From NCBI RefSeq assembly GCF_021531655.1, contig NZ_JADYUF010000018.1, positions 1 to 64,000 on the forward strand: DNA of 64,000 nt. Direction: 5' to 3'. The position numbers and the translations under genes are program-made. Below, piece after piece: positions 18,271-26,537 of this stretch (its first letter is position 1; each line of letters starts with the position of its first letter). The notes under the pieces were generated by a model. That model had not been told where the DNA came from, ran no database searches, and saw only the letters and a program-made list of their open reading frames with translations. This stretch comes from Leyella stercorea (lineage in GTDB: Bacteria > Bacteroidota > Bacteroidia > Bacteroidales > Bacteroidaceae).

Positions 18271-18833
18271 AATGGTTTTATATCTTTATAAAGTTTGTCT
18301 ATTGATTCCTTGTGAGCATACACATAATTACCGATTTGCCGGGTCGGTATTGAGTATTTTCGTATATGAGCATACACGGTGCTGTCATCCAGATGAAATT
18401 TCTTGGAAATCTCACCTATTGTATAGCAATCCTCTGGTTCCATGCGGTACATGGTAACTGGTTTCCTTGGCTTGGTGTCAAGCGGAGACTGTCTTAACGG
18501 AAACAGATTCATTAGTTCTCCTTTGCATACAAGTCGTATTCCTTTCTCTGGCTCAATGAAGGAAATCTTTTTCATGTAGATGAGCCTATAAATGGTTGAG
18601 CGGCTTGCACCAAACATAGCATACGCTTCCGTTATGCTGATATACTCTTTAGACTTGGGCATATTGCTTACAATCTTGTCCAGTTCAAGTTGGCGTTTTT
18701 CTTCATCATGCTTACGCTTCCACGCCACCTTGGAGCATTTGGGTGAACAATACCAGGACTCCAAAGTCCTTGCGAAGAACTCTTCTCCGCACACAGGACA
18801 TTTCCGTACTATCTTATACTTTGCTACTGCCAT
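18267..18833 (-). CDS. Zinc-finger and HTH_17 protein beside the element A integrase
   Basis: 188 residues. N-terminal CPVCGEEF...YCSPKCS is a four-cysteine zinc ribbon (about 12-34). Two excisionase-like HTH units follow: about 65-95 (SITEAYAMFGASRSTIYRLIYMKK) and 135-180 (YTIGEISKKFHLDDSTVYAHIRKYSIPTRQIG). Its stop overlaps the integrase start by 4 bp. It is the orthologue of 37886-38449 in element B. Likely a directionality factor or a regulator of the integrase. Confidence 0.85.
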   Translation of the reverse strand: MAVAKYKIVRKCPVCGEEFFARTLESWYCSPKCSKVAWKRKHDEEKRQLELDKIVSNMPKSKEYISITEAYAMFGASRSTIYRLIYMKKISFIEPEKGIRLVCKGELMNLFPLRQSPLDTKPRKPVTMYRMEPEDCYTIGEISKKFHLDDSTVYAHIRKYSIPTRQIGNYVYAHKESIDKLYKDIKPL

Positions 18834-18969
18834 AATTCATTCATTTTGTAGTTCTTAATATCTATTCTTCTCATCATATCTACTTTTTCTTACAGGTACA
18901 AATAAGGTACAGATGTTTATAATAATAACGCAAAGATAGCAATATTATTGTGTACGGCCAAAAACAAGA

Positions 18970-18999
18970 AAAGCGTGTAACTCATTGAGCTACACGCTT
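18970..18999 (-). terminator. Terminator-like hairpin at the right end of element A
   Basis: Minus strand AAGCGTGTAGCTCA and TGAGTTACACGCTT pair almost perfectly and are followed by TTCTTGTTTT. The core matches the hairpin after dnaK at 38580-38611. It would terminate transcription of any gene fused to this att site. Confidence 0.8.
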
Positions 19000-19038
19000 T
19001 CCATTTGATATTGTATTCTTATTTCTCTATGTGCTTAT

Positions 19039-19052
19039 TTCACCTCCTCGAA
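19039..19052. repeat. att core copy between elements A and B
   Basis: TTCACCTCCTCGAA, identical to 38648-38661 in dnaK. On the minus strand the surrounding bases read TTCGAGGAGGTGAAATAA, recreating the last codons F-E-E-V-K-stop of dnaK with a synonymous Lys codon. Confidence 0.85.
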
Positions 19053-19154
19053 TCTAAGCACTATTGTGTATCAATGAGTTACGAATGCACGTTAACGATA
19101 AGAGGATGTAATAAGGGCGGTTGTGATAAACAAACATAGGAATCGATAAGAACG

Positions 19155-20141
19155 CTATTGGTGATTCTTGCCAAGTACTTTTTCTTCCAACTGAGGCAGA
19201 TGGTCTATGATGTTCGCGTCGATTTCGATTGTAAACGTGCCCGCAGTGTTGCGCAGCGTCTTTTGTATGCTTGAAGGTTCGGTGTTGCTGAACCAGGCAT
19301 AAAACAGATTGAGTGCAAACAGAGCCGTGGTCTTTGGATCAATTCCATATTGGTTTGCAATGTTCCAACAAAAGTTCTTCAGGTCTGCTTGCTTCAGCCA
19401 CTTCTTCTTGCCGATAGAAAGAACCTCCATTCGTGTAACGCCATTGAGTTCCACAAGAAGTTTGACAGCTTCCTCTATCTGGTACAGTTCTTCATCCGTA
19501 AAGCCATAAGGCATGAGTGTATAACGAGTATATTTGAGGATGGCTTCAAGCTTCTTGGCCTCGCGAGCAACCTTTGCTTCATTCATCTGCTTGCGGTCAA
19601 TCTGCACTTGGTTGATAAATATCTCCAACTCGGCATGTGCTTTCTGAATATCACGTTTGAGTTGTAGCTTTGCCAATGCCTCAGGAGTAACGGATACTTC
19701 TTCTGGACTATGAGATTCTACATTGCTTTCTCTCTTGTGAGTATCATCAGCAATAGGTGCAGCATTCATTGTATTGGTGATAGTTGCCGTCTTCTCTTGC
19801 ACCTTCTTCTGTATCTGACCAAGGTTTTGAGTGATGTGCTCCTCCATCTCTTCGCGGTCTGCTATGTTGTTCCATTCCTTGCGATGAGACTTGAAGAAAA
19901 CATAGAGTCCCTTCTTGATGCAATGACAGACAAGTACAAACATGGCGTAATAACCTATGAATATCGGTATTGTGAGCAGGAAGCACATGAACTCCTTTTC
20001 TGCATCATTCCCCACAATATACTGAGCCGTTTTGAAAGCCGCTACGACGTAGGTGATGATGAGAATGCCAAGGAGCCCCCTGTCAAAGTTTCTAGCAAGC
20101 CCTTCCTTCTGATGGGGTATAGGGAAAATGTCAATCTCCAT
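19155..20141 (-). CDS. Membrane protein with coiled-coil region, end of the DUF1016 operon
   Basis: 328 residues. Two N-terminal transmembrane segments (about 22-42 LLGILIITYVVAAFKTA and 50-72 FLLTIPIFIGYYAMFVLVCH), then a polar coiled-coil region (about 90-210) and a compact C-terminal domain. I do not recognise a family. It starts 4 bp after the XRE regulator gene and is the last gene before the att site. It could be a membrane effector of the module or a mobilization accessory protein. Confidence 0.72.
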   Translation of the reverse strand: MEIDIFPIPHQKEGLARNFDRGLLGILIITYVVAAFKTAQYIVGNDAEKEFMCFLLTIPIFIGYYAMFVLVCHCIKKGLYVFFKSHRKEWNNIADREEMEEHITQNLGQIQKKVQEKTATITNTMNAAPIADDTHKRESNVESHSPEEVSVTPEALAKLQLKRDIQKAHAELEIFINQVQIDRKQMNEAKVAREAKKLEAILKYTRYTLMPYGFTDEELYQIEEAVKLLVELNGVTRMEVLSIGKKKWLKQADLKNFCWNIANQYGIDPKTTALFALNLFYAWFSNTEPSSIQKTLRNTAGTFTIEIDANIIDHLPQLEEKVLGKNHQ

Positions 20142-20145
20142 ACTT

Positions 20146-20433
20146 TTACAGTTCTTTTATTTGTTTTTGGGCAATTTCAATGGCTTGCGAACTGAGTTCT
20201 TGCTCGCCATCTACCGCATCAAGCACCTTGTCTGCCAACCATAAGGTAAGCATTTCATTCTCGTCCTGATGAAAGTACTCTGCAAGTTTGATAACCTGCT
20301 CCCGTTTTGCACGTCTGTCGCCACGCTCAATTTTACTGAACATCGGGGTATCTATCTCCAATAGCGCAGCCAACTGGCGTTGCAGTACACCATTCTCATC
20401 TCTTAGTTCTCTAATCTTATTTCCGAATAACAT
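20146..20433 (-). CDS. XRE-family (Cro/CI-type) regulator
   Basis: 95 residues. HTH_3 domain at about 5-60: IRELRDENGVLQRQLAALLEIDTPMFSKIERGDRRAKREQVIKLAEYF. The C-terminal 30 residues are helical. It starts 8 bp after the DUF1016 nuclease gene and likely autoregulates this three-gene operon. Family membership is clear; the target operator is unknown. Confidence 0.88.
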   Translation of the reverse strand: MLFGNKIRELRDENGVLQRQLAALLEIDTPMFSKIERGDRRAKREQVIKLAEYFHQDENEMLTLWLADKVLDAVDGEQELSSQAIEIAQKQIKEL

Positions 20434-20441
20434 ATTTATTT

Positions 20442-21494
20442 CTATTCTTTTGAATTATCAAGTAATAGATCCAATTGAGCCTGAAGCTCCTCTCGATTGG
20501 GTAGATAAAGTTGATAACGCGCTGCAAAAAGTTGGTTGTCGATACCCTGGAGCGCGTATTCCATCAATAGCTCATCTTTCTTTGCACCCAATACAATACC
20601 AATTGGGGGATTATCGTCTGGTTGGCAAATTTCATTTTTGAAGTAATTCAGATAGAGATTCATTTGACCGATATCTCCATGCTTAATTTCTCCTCGCTTC
20701 AAGTCAATCAAAACATGACATTTCAATATGGCATTGTAGAATACCAAATCAACCTTGAAACGTCTGCTCCCTATTGGTATGACATACTGACGTCCCATGA
20801 ATGCGAAGCCTCTGCCCAATTCCAATAAGAACTGTTCCATATTGGTCTTCAGAGCTTTCTCCAAATCGGATTCCTTATACCGCTTTTGCTGCGGTATTCC
20901 TGTAAACTCTAAAACGTATGGGTCTCTGATGATATCAGCAGGAGACATGACCTGATGCCCTTCATTTGCAAGCGCAAGCACTCCTTCTTTATCTGTACTG
21001 AGTGCAAGTCTTTGGAAAAGAGATGAATTAATTTGTCGTTTTAACTCCCTGACTTTCCATCCTTCTTTGATGCATTCTTTCATGTAGAACTTCATCTCTA
21101 AGGGATCATCACATTTCAGTAGTTCAAAATAATGGCTCCATGTTAATTTGTGAGACAGTGTTTCACAAATTGGGAAAGCCAAGTATAACTTACGCATGTA
21201 GTTGAGATTGGAGCGACTGAATCCGCGCCCTTTCAATCGAGTCAAGTCTTTGGACAGATTAACTAATAGTTTGTCTCCATACTTCGCCTTAGCATTGCCA
21301 CCTTGTTCAAACTCAACGATATACTGACCAGTCTGCCAATTCGCATTGATCAGTTCAGCATTGACTGCATATACAGCCTTGTTCTTTGCCCCATCCCAAA
21401 GGTCTGAGATATGTGAGACAAGTCTCACATATTCGGGATCATTGGCCAGAAGTTGACCAGAAGTCTCTTTTGTTATGTCAATGTTTTCTATCAT
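20442..21494 (-). CDS. DUF1016 (YhcG-like) PDDEXK nuclease
   Basis: 350 residues from the ATG at 21492-21494, which has AAGGATGAT upstream; an in-frame ATG at 21530 would add 12 residues with a poorer ribosome site. The DUF1016 N-terminal domain (about 15-160, with LTRLKGRGFSRSNLNYMRKLY) is followed by the nuclease domain. Catalytic candidates are the Asp in FKVDLVFYN and the Asp/Lys in CHVLIDLKRGE, matching PD-(D/E)XK. Family members occur in genomic islands and are suspected defence or recombination nucleases. Confidence 0.87.
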   Translation of the reverse strand: MIENIDITKETSGQLLANDPEYVRLVSHISDLWDGAKNKAVYAVNAELINANWQTGQYIVEFEQGGNAKAKYGDKLLVNLSKDLTRLKGRGFSRSNLNYMRKLYLAFPICETLSHKLTWSHYFELLKCDDPLEMKFYMKECIKEGWKVRELKRQINSSLFQRLALSTDKEGVLALANEGHQVMSPADIIRDPYVLEFTGIPQQKRYKESDLEKALKTNMEQFLLELGRGFAFMGRQYVIPIGSRRFKVDLVFYNAILKCHVLIDLKRGEIKHGDIGQMNLYLNYFKNEICQPDDNPPIGIVLGAKKDELLMEYALQGIDNQLFAARYQLYLPNREELQAQLDLLLDNSKE

Positions 21495-21530
21495 ATTATC
21501 ATCCTTTATAAATGAGCCTTTTACCCTCAT

Positions 21531-21911
21531 GCTCAGGAGGTCCTTATTACAGAAACATTATTAGCCCCACTAAGGCAAGTAGCCACACAAGGTCAGCAAA
21601 GCGCTTTCCTAGTTGGGTCTAAAACGAATCCCAAAAAGGAGATGACTTTTTCAAATCAGCCCCTTTGTTTTCGGACTGATTCAACTACAAGTCACCATTT
21701 ACTAGAATAATATTAAAATTATCCATAATGACTTTTTGAATTATGTTACGCATCACATGTTATCATCCCTGTTCGCTTCCGGGCTGGCACCGACCTACTC
21801 TCCCGCATTTGCAGTACCATCGGCATTAACGCATTTCACTTCTCTGTTCGGAATGGTAAGAGGTGGAACAACGTTGTCATAAGCACCTAATTCTATATCG
21901 ATACTCACTCA
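21531..21911. other. Non-protein region with orphan 5S rRNA and an imperfect hairpin
   Basis: 380 bp between the DUF1016 operon and the AAA+ operon. It contains a 5S rRNA-like sequence (21786-21887). It also holds an imperfect inverted repeat at 21643-21694 (TGACTTTTTCAAATCAG against its complement ending in AAGTCA). The promoter of the DUF1016 operon should also be here. No open frame of note. Confidence 0.7.
21786..21887 (-). rRNA. Orphan 5S rRNA-like gene in element B
   Basis: The minus strand carries diagnostic 5S blocks in order: CCACCTCTTACCATTCCGAA, CAGAGAAGTGAAATGCG, GCCGATGGTACTGC, then GCGGGAGAGTAGGTCGGTGCC. The ends GGTGCT and GGTGCC can pair (with G-U pairs) as helix I. It is about 102 nt, slightly short for 5S, and helix II pairing looks weak, so it may be degenerate. 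No 16S or 23S is nearby. It begins 24 bp after the AAA+ gene stop, on the same strand. Confidence 0.8.
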
Positions 21912-23516
21912 TTACTCTTTTGTAGTATTTAAATCAAATGACCTTTCAAGTTCCAACTCTGGACGAGTTAGAAGGATTGGCATTTCTTCTTGTTTTGTCG
22001 TAACTGGAACATTGGAAGCATTTTTGGCTCTTTTTACAGCCCAATTTCTTAATGTAGAAATTTGTTCTTTCATAGTTGTTGAAAGCGGAACTGTAGCATT
22101 TATAGCATTTAGGATATGTATCATTTCAAGTTTGGGGGATGATGGATTCTCAATATATGCAGAAAACATAGCTTCCTTGATACATTCCTCTATTTCTGCA
22201 CCATTAAAATTGTTTGCTTGTTCAGCTAACACATCTAAGGCGTAAAGAGACGGGTCTTTGCCATTTTTTTTCAGGTGAATAGAAAAGATTTTTTCTCTTT
22301 CCGCTTTTTCTGGTAAATCAACAAAAAAGATTTCGTCGAATCGCCCCTTCCTTAGTAATTCAGGAGGAAGTTGATTGATATTGTTCGCTGTAGCAACAAC
22401 AAATACAGGTGCTGTTTTCTCCTGCATCCAAGTTAATATTGTAGAAAATATTCTGGATGTCACACCTCCGTCTGTTGCCCCACTTGATTGAACTCCACTT
22501 AATCCTTTTTCAATTTCATCAATCCAAAGAACACAGGGAGCTACAGCTTCAGCTGTGGCGATAGCTTTTCTTATATTGTCTTCACTACTTCCTACAATTC
22601 CTTGAAAAACTTTACCTACATCCAGTCTAAGCAAAGGCATGTTCCAATTTGAAGCAATACTTTTTGCAATCAAGCTTTTGCCACATCCTGGAACACCAAG
22701 CAAAAGTAGACCCTTTGGTTCTTTTAATCCCCATTCTCTTGCATTTTTTTCATATGCTAATTGTCTTTTTTGGAGCCAGTCTTTAAGATTTTCCATACCA
22801 CCGACATCCAATAAACTTTCATTTTTCGGGAAATAATCTAAGATACCAGATTTTCGAATGATTTGCTCTTTCTCGGAGGAAACTGTAAAAGGTGAATTCT
22901 TATCAAAACTGTCCTTAACAGAGGCTAAACAATATGCTAAATCTGCTTCCATTGATGTCATTCCCAAAGCAGCATCGATCAACTTGTCTCTTAAAGATGT
23001 GCTAAGTTCTATTTTTGATTGTCTTGCAACAACATCCAAGACTTCTCCTATTTCATTTCTTTTGGGGAGAGGTATCTGCAAAACCGTTACATATTTTTCG
23101 AGTTCAGCTGGTAAATTGTAACTAGAGGATAAAATTATGGCATGTGTATTATTATTTGTTGCTTCCGCTATTTTCCTAATTAACAATTTGACTTCATCCC
23201 TTTCAAAATAGTTGTTAATGTCATCAAGGATAAAAATGTTTTTTTCTCCGGCCTTTTTAGCATTTAGAATATACCCTAACAATTCTATGGGATTCAGCAT
23301 CCTTTCGATTTTTTTTTCAGTTTTATCAGGCATTATTTGTACTAGACCATAAACACAATCCCACTGAAAAAGGTTTACGGTCTTACCCTCTCTACGCAAA
23401 ATATCAACAATACCCTTAATCTTTTGTTTGGTACGATAATACTCAAAACTATGAAGATACAAGACTGGATAGTATGCTCGTATCATTAAAATCAATTTTT
23501 GAAAAATGTCTTCCAT
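21912..23516 (-). CDS. Ycf46-like AAA+ ATPase
   Basis: 534 residues. The N-terminal half (about 1-215) is AAA-like but degenerate: a Walker-B-like FILDDINN at about 95-102 and no Walker A. The canonical AAA+ domain has GVPGCGKS (274-281), VLWIDE (329-334), sensor-1 ATANN (375-379) and arginine-finger region LLRKGRFDE (387-395). This two-part layout matches the Ycf46 family of cyanobacteria, plastids and bacterial islands. It is the last gene of a five-gene operon, 1 bp after the Ycf35-like gene. It probably remodels or gates the other components. Confidence 0.85.
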   Translation of the reverse strand: MEDIFQKLILMIRAYYPVLYLHSFEYYRTKQKIKGIVDILRREGKTVNLFQWDCVYGLVQIMPDKTEKKIERMLNPIELLGYILNAKKAGEKNIFILDDINNYFERDEVKLLIRKIAEATNNNTHAIILSSSYNLPAELEKYVTVLQIPLPKRNEIGEVLDVVARQSKIELSTSLRDKLIDAALGMTSMEADLAYCLASVKDSFDKNSPFTVSSEKEQIIRKSGILDYFPKNESLLDVGGMENLKDWLQKRQLAYEKNAREWGLKEPKGLLLLGVPGCGKSLIAKSIASNWNMPLLRLDVGKVFQGIVGSSEDNIRKAIATAEAVAPCVLWIDEIEKGLSGVQSSGATDGGVTSRIFSTILTWMQEKTAPVFVVATANNINQLPPELLRKGRFDEIFFVDLPEKAEREKIFSIHLKKNGKDPSLYALDVLAEQANNFNGAEIEECIKEAMFSAYIENPSSPKLEMIHILNAINATVPLSTTMKEQISTLRNWAVKRAKNASNVPVTTKQEEMPILLTRPELELERSFDLNTTKE

Positions 23517-23517
23517 A

Positions 23518-24153
23518 TTATTTGTTTCTTAAATCAACATTATTAATTCTCCTTGGTTTCATTTTGCCAATGTATTTTGCAGGTACAGGCTTCTTCGTCA
23601 TTACTCTTTTGTTACCAAGAAGATGCTCCAAAATATCCATTGCTTCATGAGCTTTTTCGTTAATGTCATTTGGCAAATAATCAGAATCTGTTACAATAGT
23701 TCCATCATAAAGTATTGTAAATTTAATAGAGGCAAATGGCTCGTCTTCTGAAGGATCATACGATTTCGCCTCCATAAAGAAGCAATACTTTTCTTCTTTA
23801 GTTGGAATAAAAGTGAAATTCGAGCGGTATGTAAAACCAGCTTTTTCAAATTCTGAAATCAAAGCATTCTTTGAGTATTCTGCATTTAACTCTTGAAATT
23901 TTACTTTTAGTTCTTCTACTTTTTCTTGCGCATTTGGCATATAATAAGTATTGTAAGTAACTTCATTGGTTGACATATTGAGTTTTAATGCAAACTCGCC
24001 ATAGAAGTTGGAACCAATACCAACCTCAGTAACCAATAGTATATTATTCTGTATAGAATACTTCCATCCCAAAGCTTCACACGCTGCTTTCAAGACATTA
24101 GCATTCATAACTTGTGGATTCCGAGCGAATCTAGATGACTCAAATCTTGACAT
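23518..24153 (-). CDS. Ycf35/DUF1257-like protein
   Basis: 211 residues. The opening MSRFESSRFARNPQVMNANVLKAACEALGWKY and the later AEYSKNALISEFEKAGFTYRS resemble DUF1257/Ycf35 proteins, which are encoded next to Ycf46-type ATPases in other genomes. The similarity is judged by eye and is weak. The remainder is beta-rich, ending in a basic tail (MKPRRINNVDLRNK). It lies between the PLD gene (2 bp) and the AAA+ gene (1 bp), so it is surely co-translated. Probably an adaptor of the ATPase. Confidence 0.7.
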   Translation of the reverse strand: MSRFESSRFARNPQVMNANVLKAACEALGWKYSIQNNILLVTEVGIGSNFYGEFALKLNMSTNEVTYNTYYMPNAQEKVEELKVKFQELNAEYSKNALISEFEKAGFTYRSNFTFIPTKEEKYCFFMEAKSYDPSEDEPFASIKFTILYDGTIVTDSDYLPNDINEKAHEAMDILEHLLGNKRVMTKKPVPAKYIGKMKPRRINNVDLRNK

Positions 24154-24155
24154 AT

Positions 24156-26537
24156 TTATAATGAATGTAATAATTTACCAATAATTTTAGATGGATCTTG
24201 GTAATCGTTTTTATCTAAAAATGTTTTGCCAGGGAATAACTGTCTAACTAATTTATTGCCCAATTTTACATTATAAAATGAAAACAACTTACCATCAATA
24301 GCAATAAACACTCTAGAAGTGCCCTCCTCTTTATCCCTCAAAATATTATATTTAAATAACTTAAGTAGGTTTGAGTCACTTAATAATGTTACCAATTTCT
24401 CTTTCCATTTATCGCCCACATTTGCTTTTGACGCATTGTTATATAACGACAAGTAAAACAAACCTGTCAGATGCTTTAATATGGATGCAGAATCTGTGGG
24501 ATTTAGTTCATAGAAGGACAATGCTAAAGTTTGATTTACATCCACGCTTTGAGCATTTGCTGTAGATTGGTTGCTAGATTCACTGTCATTGAACTTTGGT
24601 TTCTTTATAGACGCATTGATTATGTCCTGTAATTGTAGAATTACATTTTGAATATCATCGTTTATGAGCGAGGTATCACAAAAAGACGATAACTTAAACA
24701 GTTTTGCTCTATATGAGTTTACTTCTTTCTGAGACAATCCATCGTTAATCTTGCTTTCAATTTCGCTCTTTAAGGACTCTAATTCTTTCGCTAATATGTC
24801 TGATTTCGCTTGTGCTTTGCGCTCCTCTAGCATATTGTCGTAATCAATAAACAATTCCTCCAGCTTATCATCCTTTCTAAAATACTCAATTTTATCGTTA
24901 TAATAGTTTTGTATTTCATTAGATGACAATGTAGAAATCTCTTGCAATGCTTTTTCAATATACTTTTCTGCAAATAGTTTCTTTGATAAATGATATTGAT
25001 TTATTGCTGCTTGATAATGTGCAAGGCACATTTCTTCAGCTCTGACATGAGTGATGTTTTTAGATGTCACAGAGAAAGACAAAACGTTAAAGCTACCAGT
25101 GAAAAGAACACATTGTCCATTTTTTACTTCAATAACATTCTTTTTATGGAATGCAGGAAGTTCCACATGGAAGAATTGTTTAACATATTCGAATTCTAAA
25201 GATTCAAGGGCTTTTTGAGATTGATCTCCCACCATTTTATCTTTGTGGCTGTCAAGTCCCCCATCAGGAGCTGAGTAAGAGATAAACACCTTACCTCCTT
25301 GTTTAAGATAGTTCTTAATCAAAGGAAGACGATTACGTATGAATGTGCTATCTCCCACCCAAGGGCTAGATAACCAGATTTCATCAGGTTTGTCTGTTTG
25401 GAAAATATTATGCAATTCTGACTCAAATGCAATAGAGTCGTACAATGCTCGCTTATGAAGTCTTTCTGATAGGTCATCTGGGTTTATTTCTTCTTTATTC
25501 TCTTCACCTACTGCAGCTTGCTTATCCTCTTGTTCTATAAGTTTTTTCTCTGCGGAAATAATATTTTTTATATCTTCCTTAACCAAAGGATCCGACTTCG
25601 CAAGTTCTAAGTCATCATATATAGCAAGGTCTTCACTCTCACTAGCAACTTGCAGCATTTGTGAGAACAATGCCTGCTTTAAATCTTCATCTTCCTCAAT
25701 TAATTGAGATAATGGATGTAAAACAGCCTGTGTCGTATCATCATAGACAATTGTCCTTACTTGTTTCGTTCTGATACTCTGAACAAAACATACTGTTAAA
25801 TCGTACTTATAAAAATTATGATTTTGTGGCGTAGCTTCCTGAAGAATAAATCTTTCTTTTGAACTTTGCATATTAGATGCTTGGATCTCCGAAAGTTCCT
25901 TGACTTCCTCAAAAGTAAGAGGCAATAACGATTCGTTCTCTTTGAAAAAATCGGTTTCGTCAACAAGCTGAATATCGTCAGCAGAAATACAATCTCGCAA
26001 TCCGGTAAAAGAATGATTATTATTCAAATACCAAAGTTCAAAATCAGAACTAAATGATTTCATTCTCTCACCATGAGCCGCGAACTCCTTGCCTTGTTCC
26101 GTTATAAAATATGCAGACTCATCACCTCGCACAAGGTTGTATCGGATCATAGTGTCGATGGCACTACGAATCATTTTTTGTTCAGCAATGTCATGCTCAA
26201 TATCCAATCCCAATATTTTGCCAATATTGGAAAGGGATGTTTGTCCATCAATACTGATTATGCCAACAACAGCCTTTTCGAACGCAGAAATCTTCTCTGG
26301 CTTGTTAGTTACGCCCTTATACGACTGAGCAATGAACTTTATAGTATATGGAATATATCCGATAATAAGCTCGGATATAGCCTTGTTATTTTCAATGACT
26401 CTATTGAGGCGCTGATCTAACGTCTCTTCAATTATTTCCTTTTTATCAACACCTTTCTTTTGAGGTTTTGACTTCAAATTCTTAATCCTTGGGTTGAAAT
26501 TTTTGTTTCGGCCCTTGTTATACGTATTTTGTTTCAT
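24156..26537 (-). CDS. PLD-nuclease-like protein with winged-helix N-terminus
   Basis: 793 residues. N-terminal basic tail, a winged-helix-like region (about 85-155), and a phospholipase-D-like domain at about 360-510. The HxK motif is HKK at 464-466 with GSFN at 481-484. Only one HKD half is clear, so the active site may form by dimerization. A long coiled coil (about 540-640) and an alpha/beta C-terminal domain follow. PLD nucleases are frequent effectors in anti-phage systems. The start overlaps the helicase stop by 4 bp (ATGA). Confidence 0.8.
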   Translation of the reverse strand: MKQNTYNKGRNKNFNPRIKNLKSKPQKKGVDKKEIIEETLDQRLNRVIENNKAISELIIGYIPYTIKFIAQSYKGVTNKPEKISAFEKAVVGIISIDGQTSLSNIGKILGLDIEHDIAEQKMIRSAIDTMIRYNLVRGDESAYFITEQGKEFAAHGERMKSFSSDFELWYLNNNHSFTGLRDCISADDIQLVDETDFFKENESLLPLTFEEVKELSEIQASNMQSSKERFILQEATPQNHNFYKYDLTVCFVQSIRTKQVRTIVYDDTTQAVLHPLSQLIEEDEDLKQALFSQMLQVASESEDLAIYDDLELAKSDPLVKEDIKNIISAEKKLIEQEDKQAAVGEENKEEINPDDLSERLHKRALYDSIAFESELHNIFQTDKPDEIWLSSPWVGDSTFIRNRLPLIKNYLKQGGKVFISYSAPDGGLDSHKDKMVGDQSQKALESLEFEYVKQFFHVELPAFHKKNVIEVKNGQCVLFTGSFNVLSFSVTSKNITHVRAEEMCLAHYQAAINQYHLSKKLFAEKYIEKALQEISTLSSNEIQNYYNDKIEYFRKDDKLEELFIDYDNMLEERKAQAKSDILAKELESLKSEIESKINDGLSQKEVNSYRAKLFKLSSFCDTSLINDDIQNVILQLQDIINASIKKPKFNDSESSNQSTANAQSVDVNQTLALSFYELNPTDSASILKHLTGLFYLSLYNNASKANVGDKWKEKLVTLLSDSNLLKLFKYNILRDKEEGTSRVFIAIDGKLFSFYNVKLGNKLVRQLFPGKTFLDKNDYQDPSKIIGKLLHSL

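Larger units (their letters stand above)
1..19052. mobile_element. Element A: conjugative-type element at dnaK attachment site (left end outside window)
   Basis: Runs left from the att copy at 19039-19052. It contains a zinc-finger/HTH gene and tyrosine recombinase at its right end, then HTH proteins, a RepA-like helicase, a toprim primase, an AbiE-like toxin-antitoxin pair, a phosphoesterase, and the first genes of a Bacteroidetes tra operon (traE, traE paralogue, traF, traG). traG is broken by element C, so this copy of A is probably not transfer-proficient unless C excises. The size cannot be judged because the left end is not in the window. Confidence 0.75.
18834..19154. other. Junction region of elements A and B
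   Basis: 320 bp without a gene. It contains the element A end with its terminator-like hairpin (18970-18999), the att core (19039-19052) and the left end of element B up to 19154. Two words matching CAATGAGTTAC flank the core (18977-18987 on minus, 19072-19082 on plus). Perfect 7-bp inverted repeats GTGCTTA and TAAGCAC lie at 19031-19037 and 19055-19061. Confidence 0.7.
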
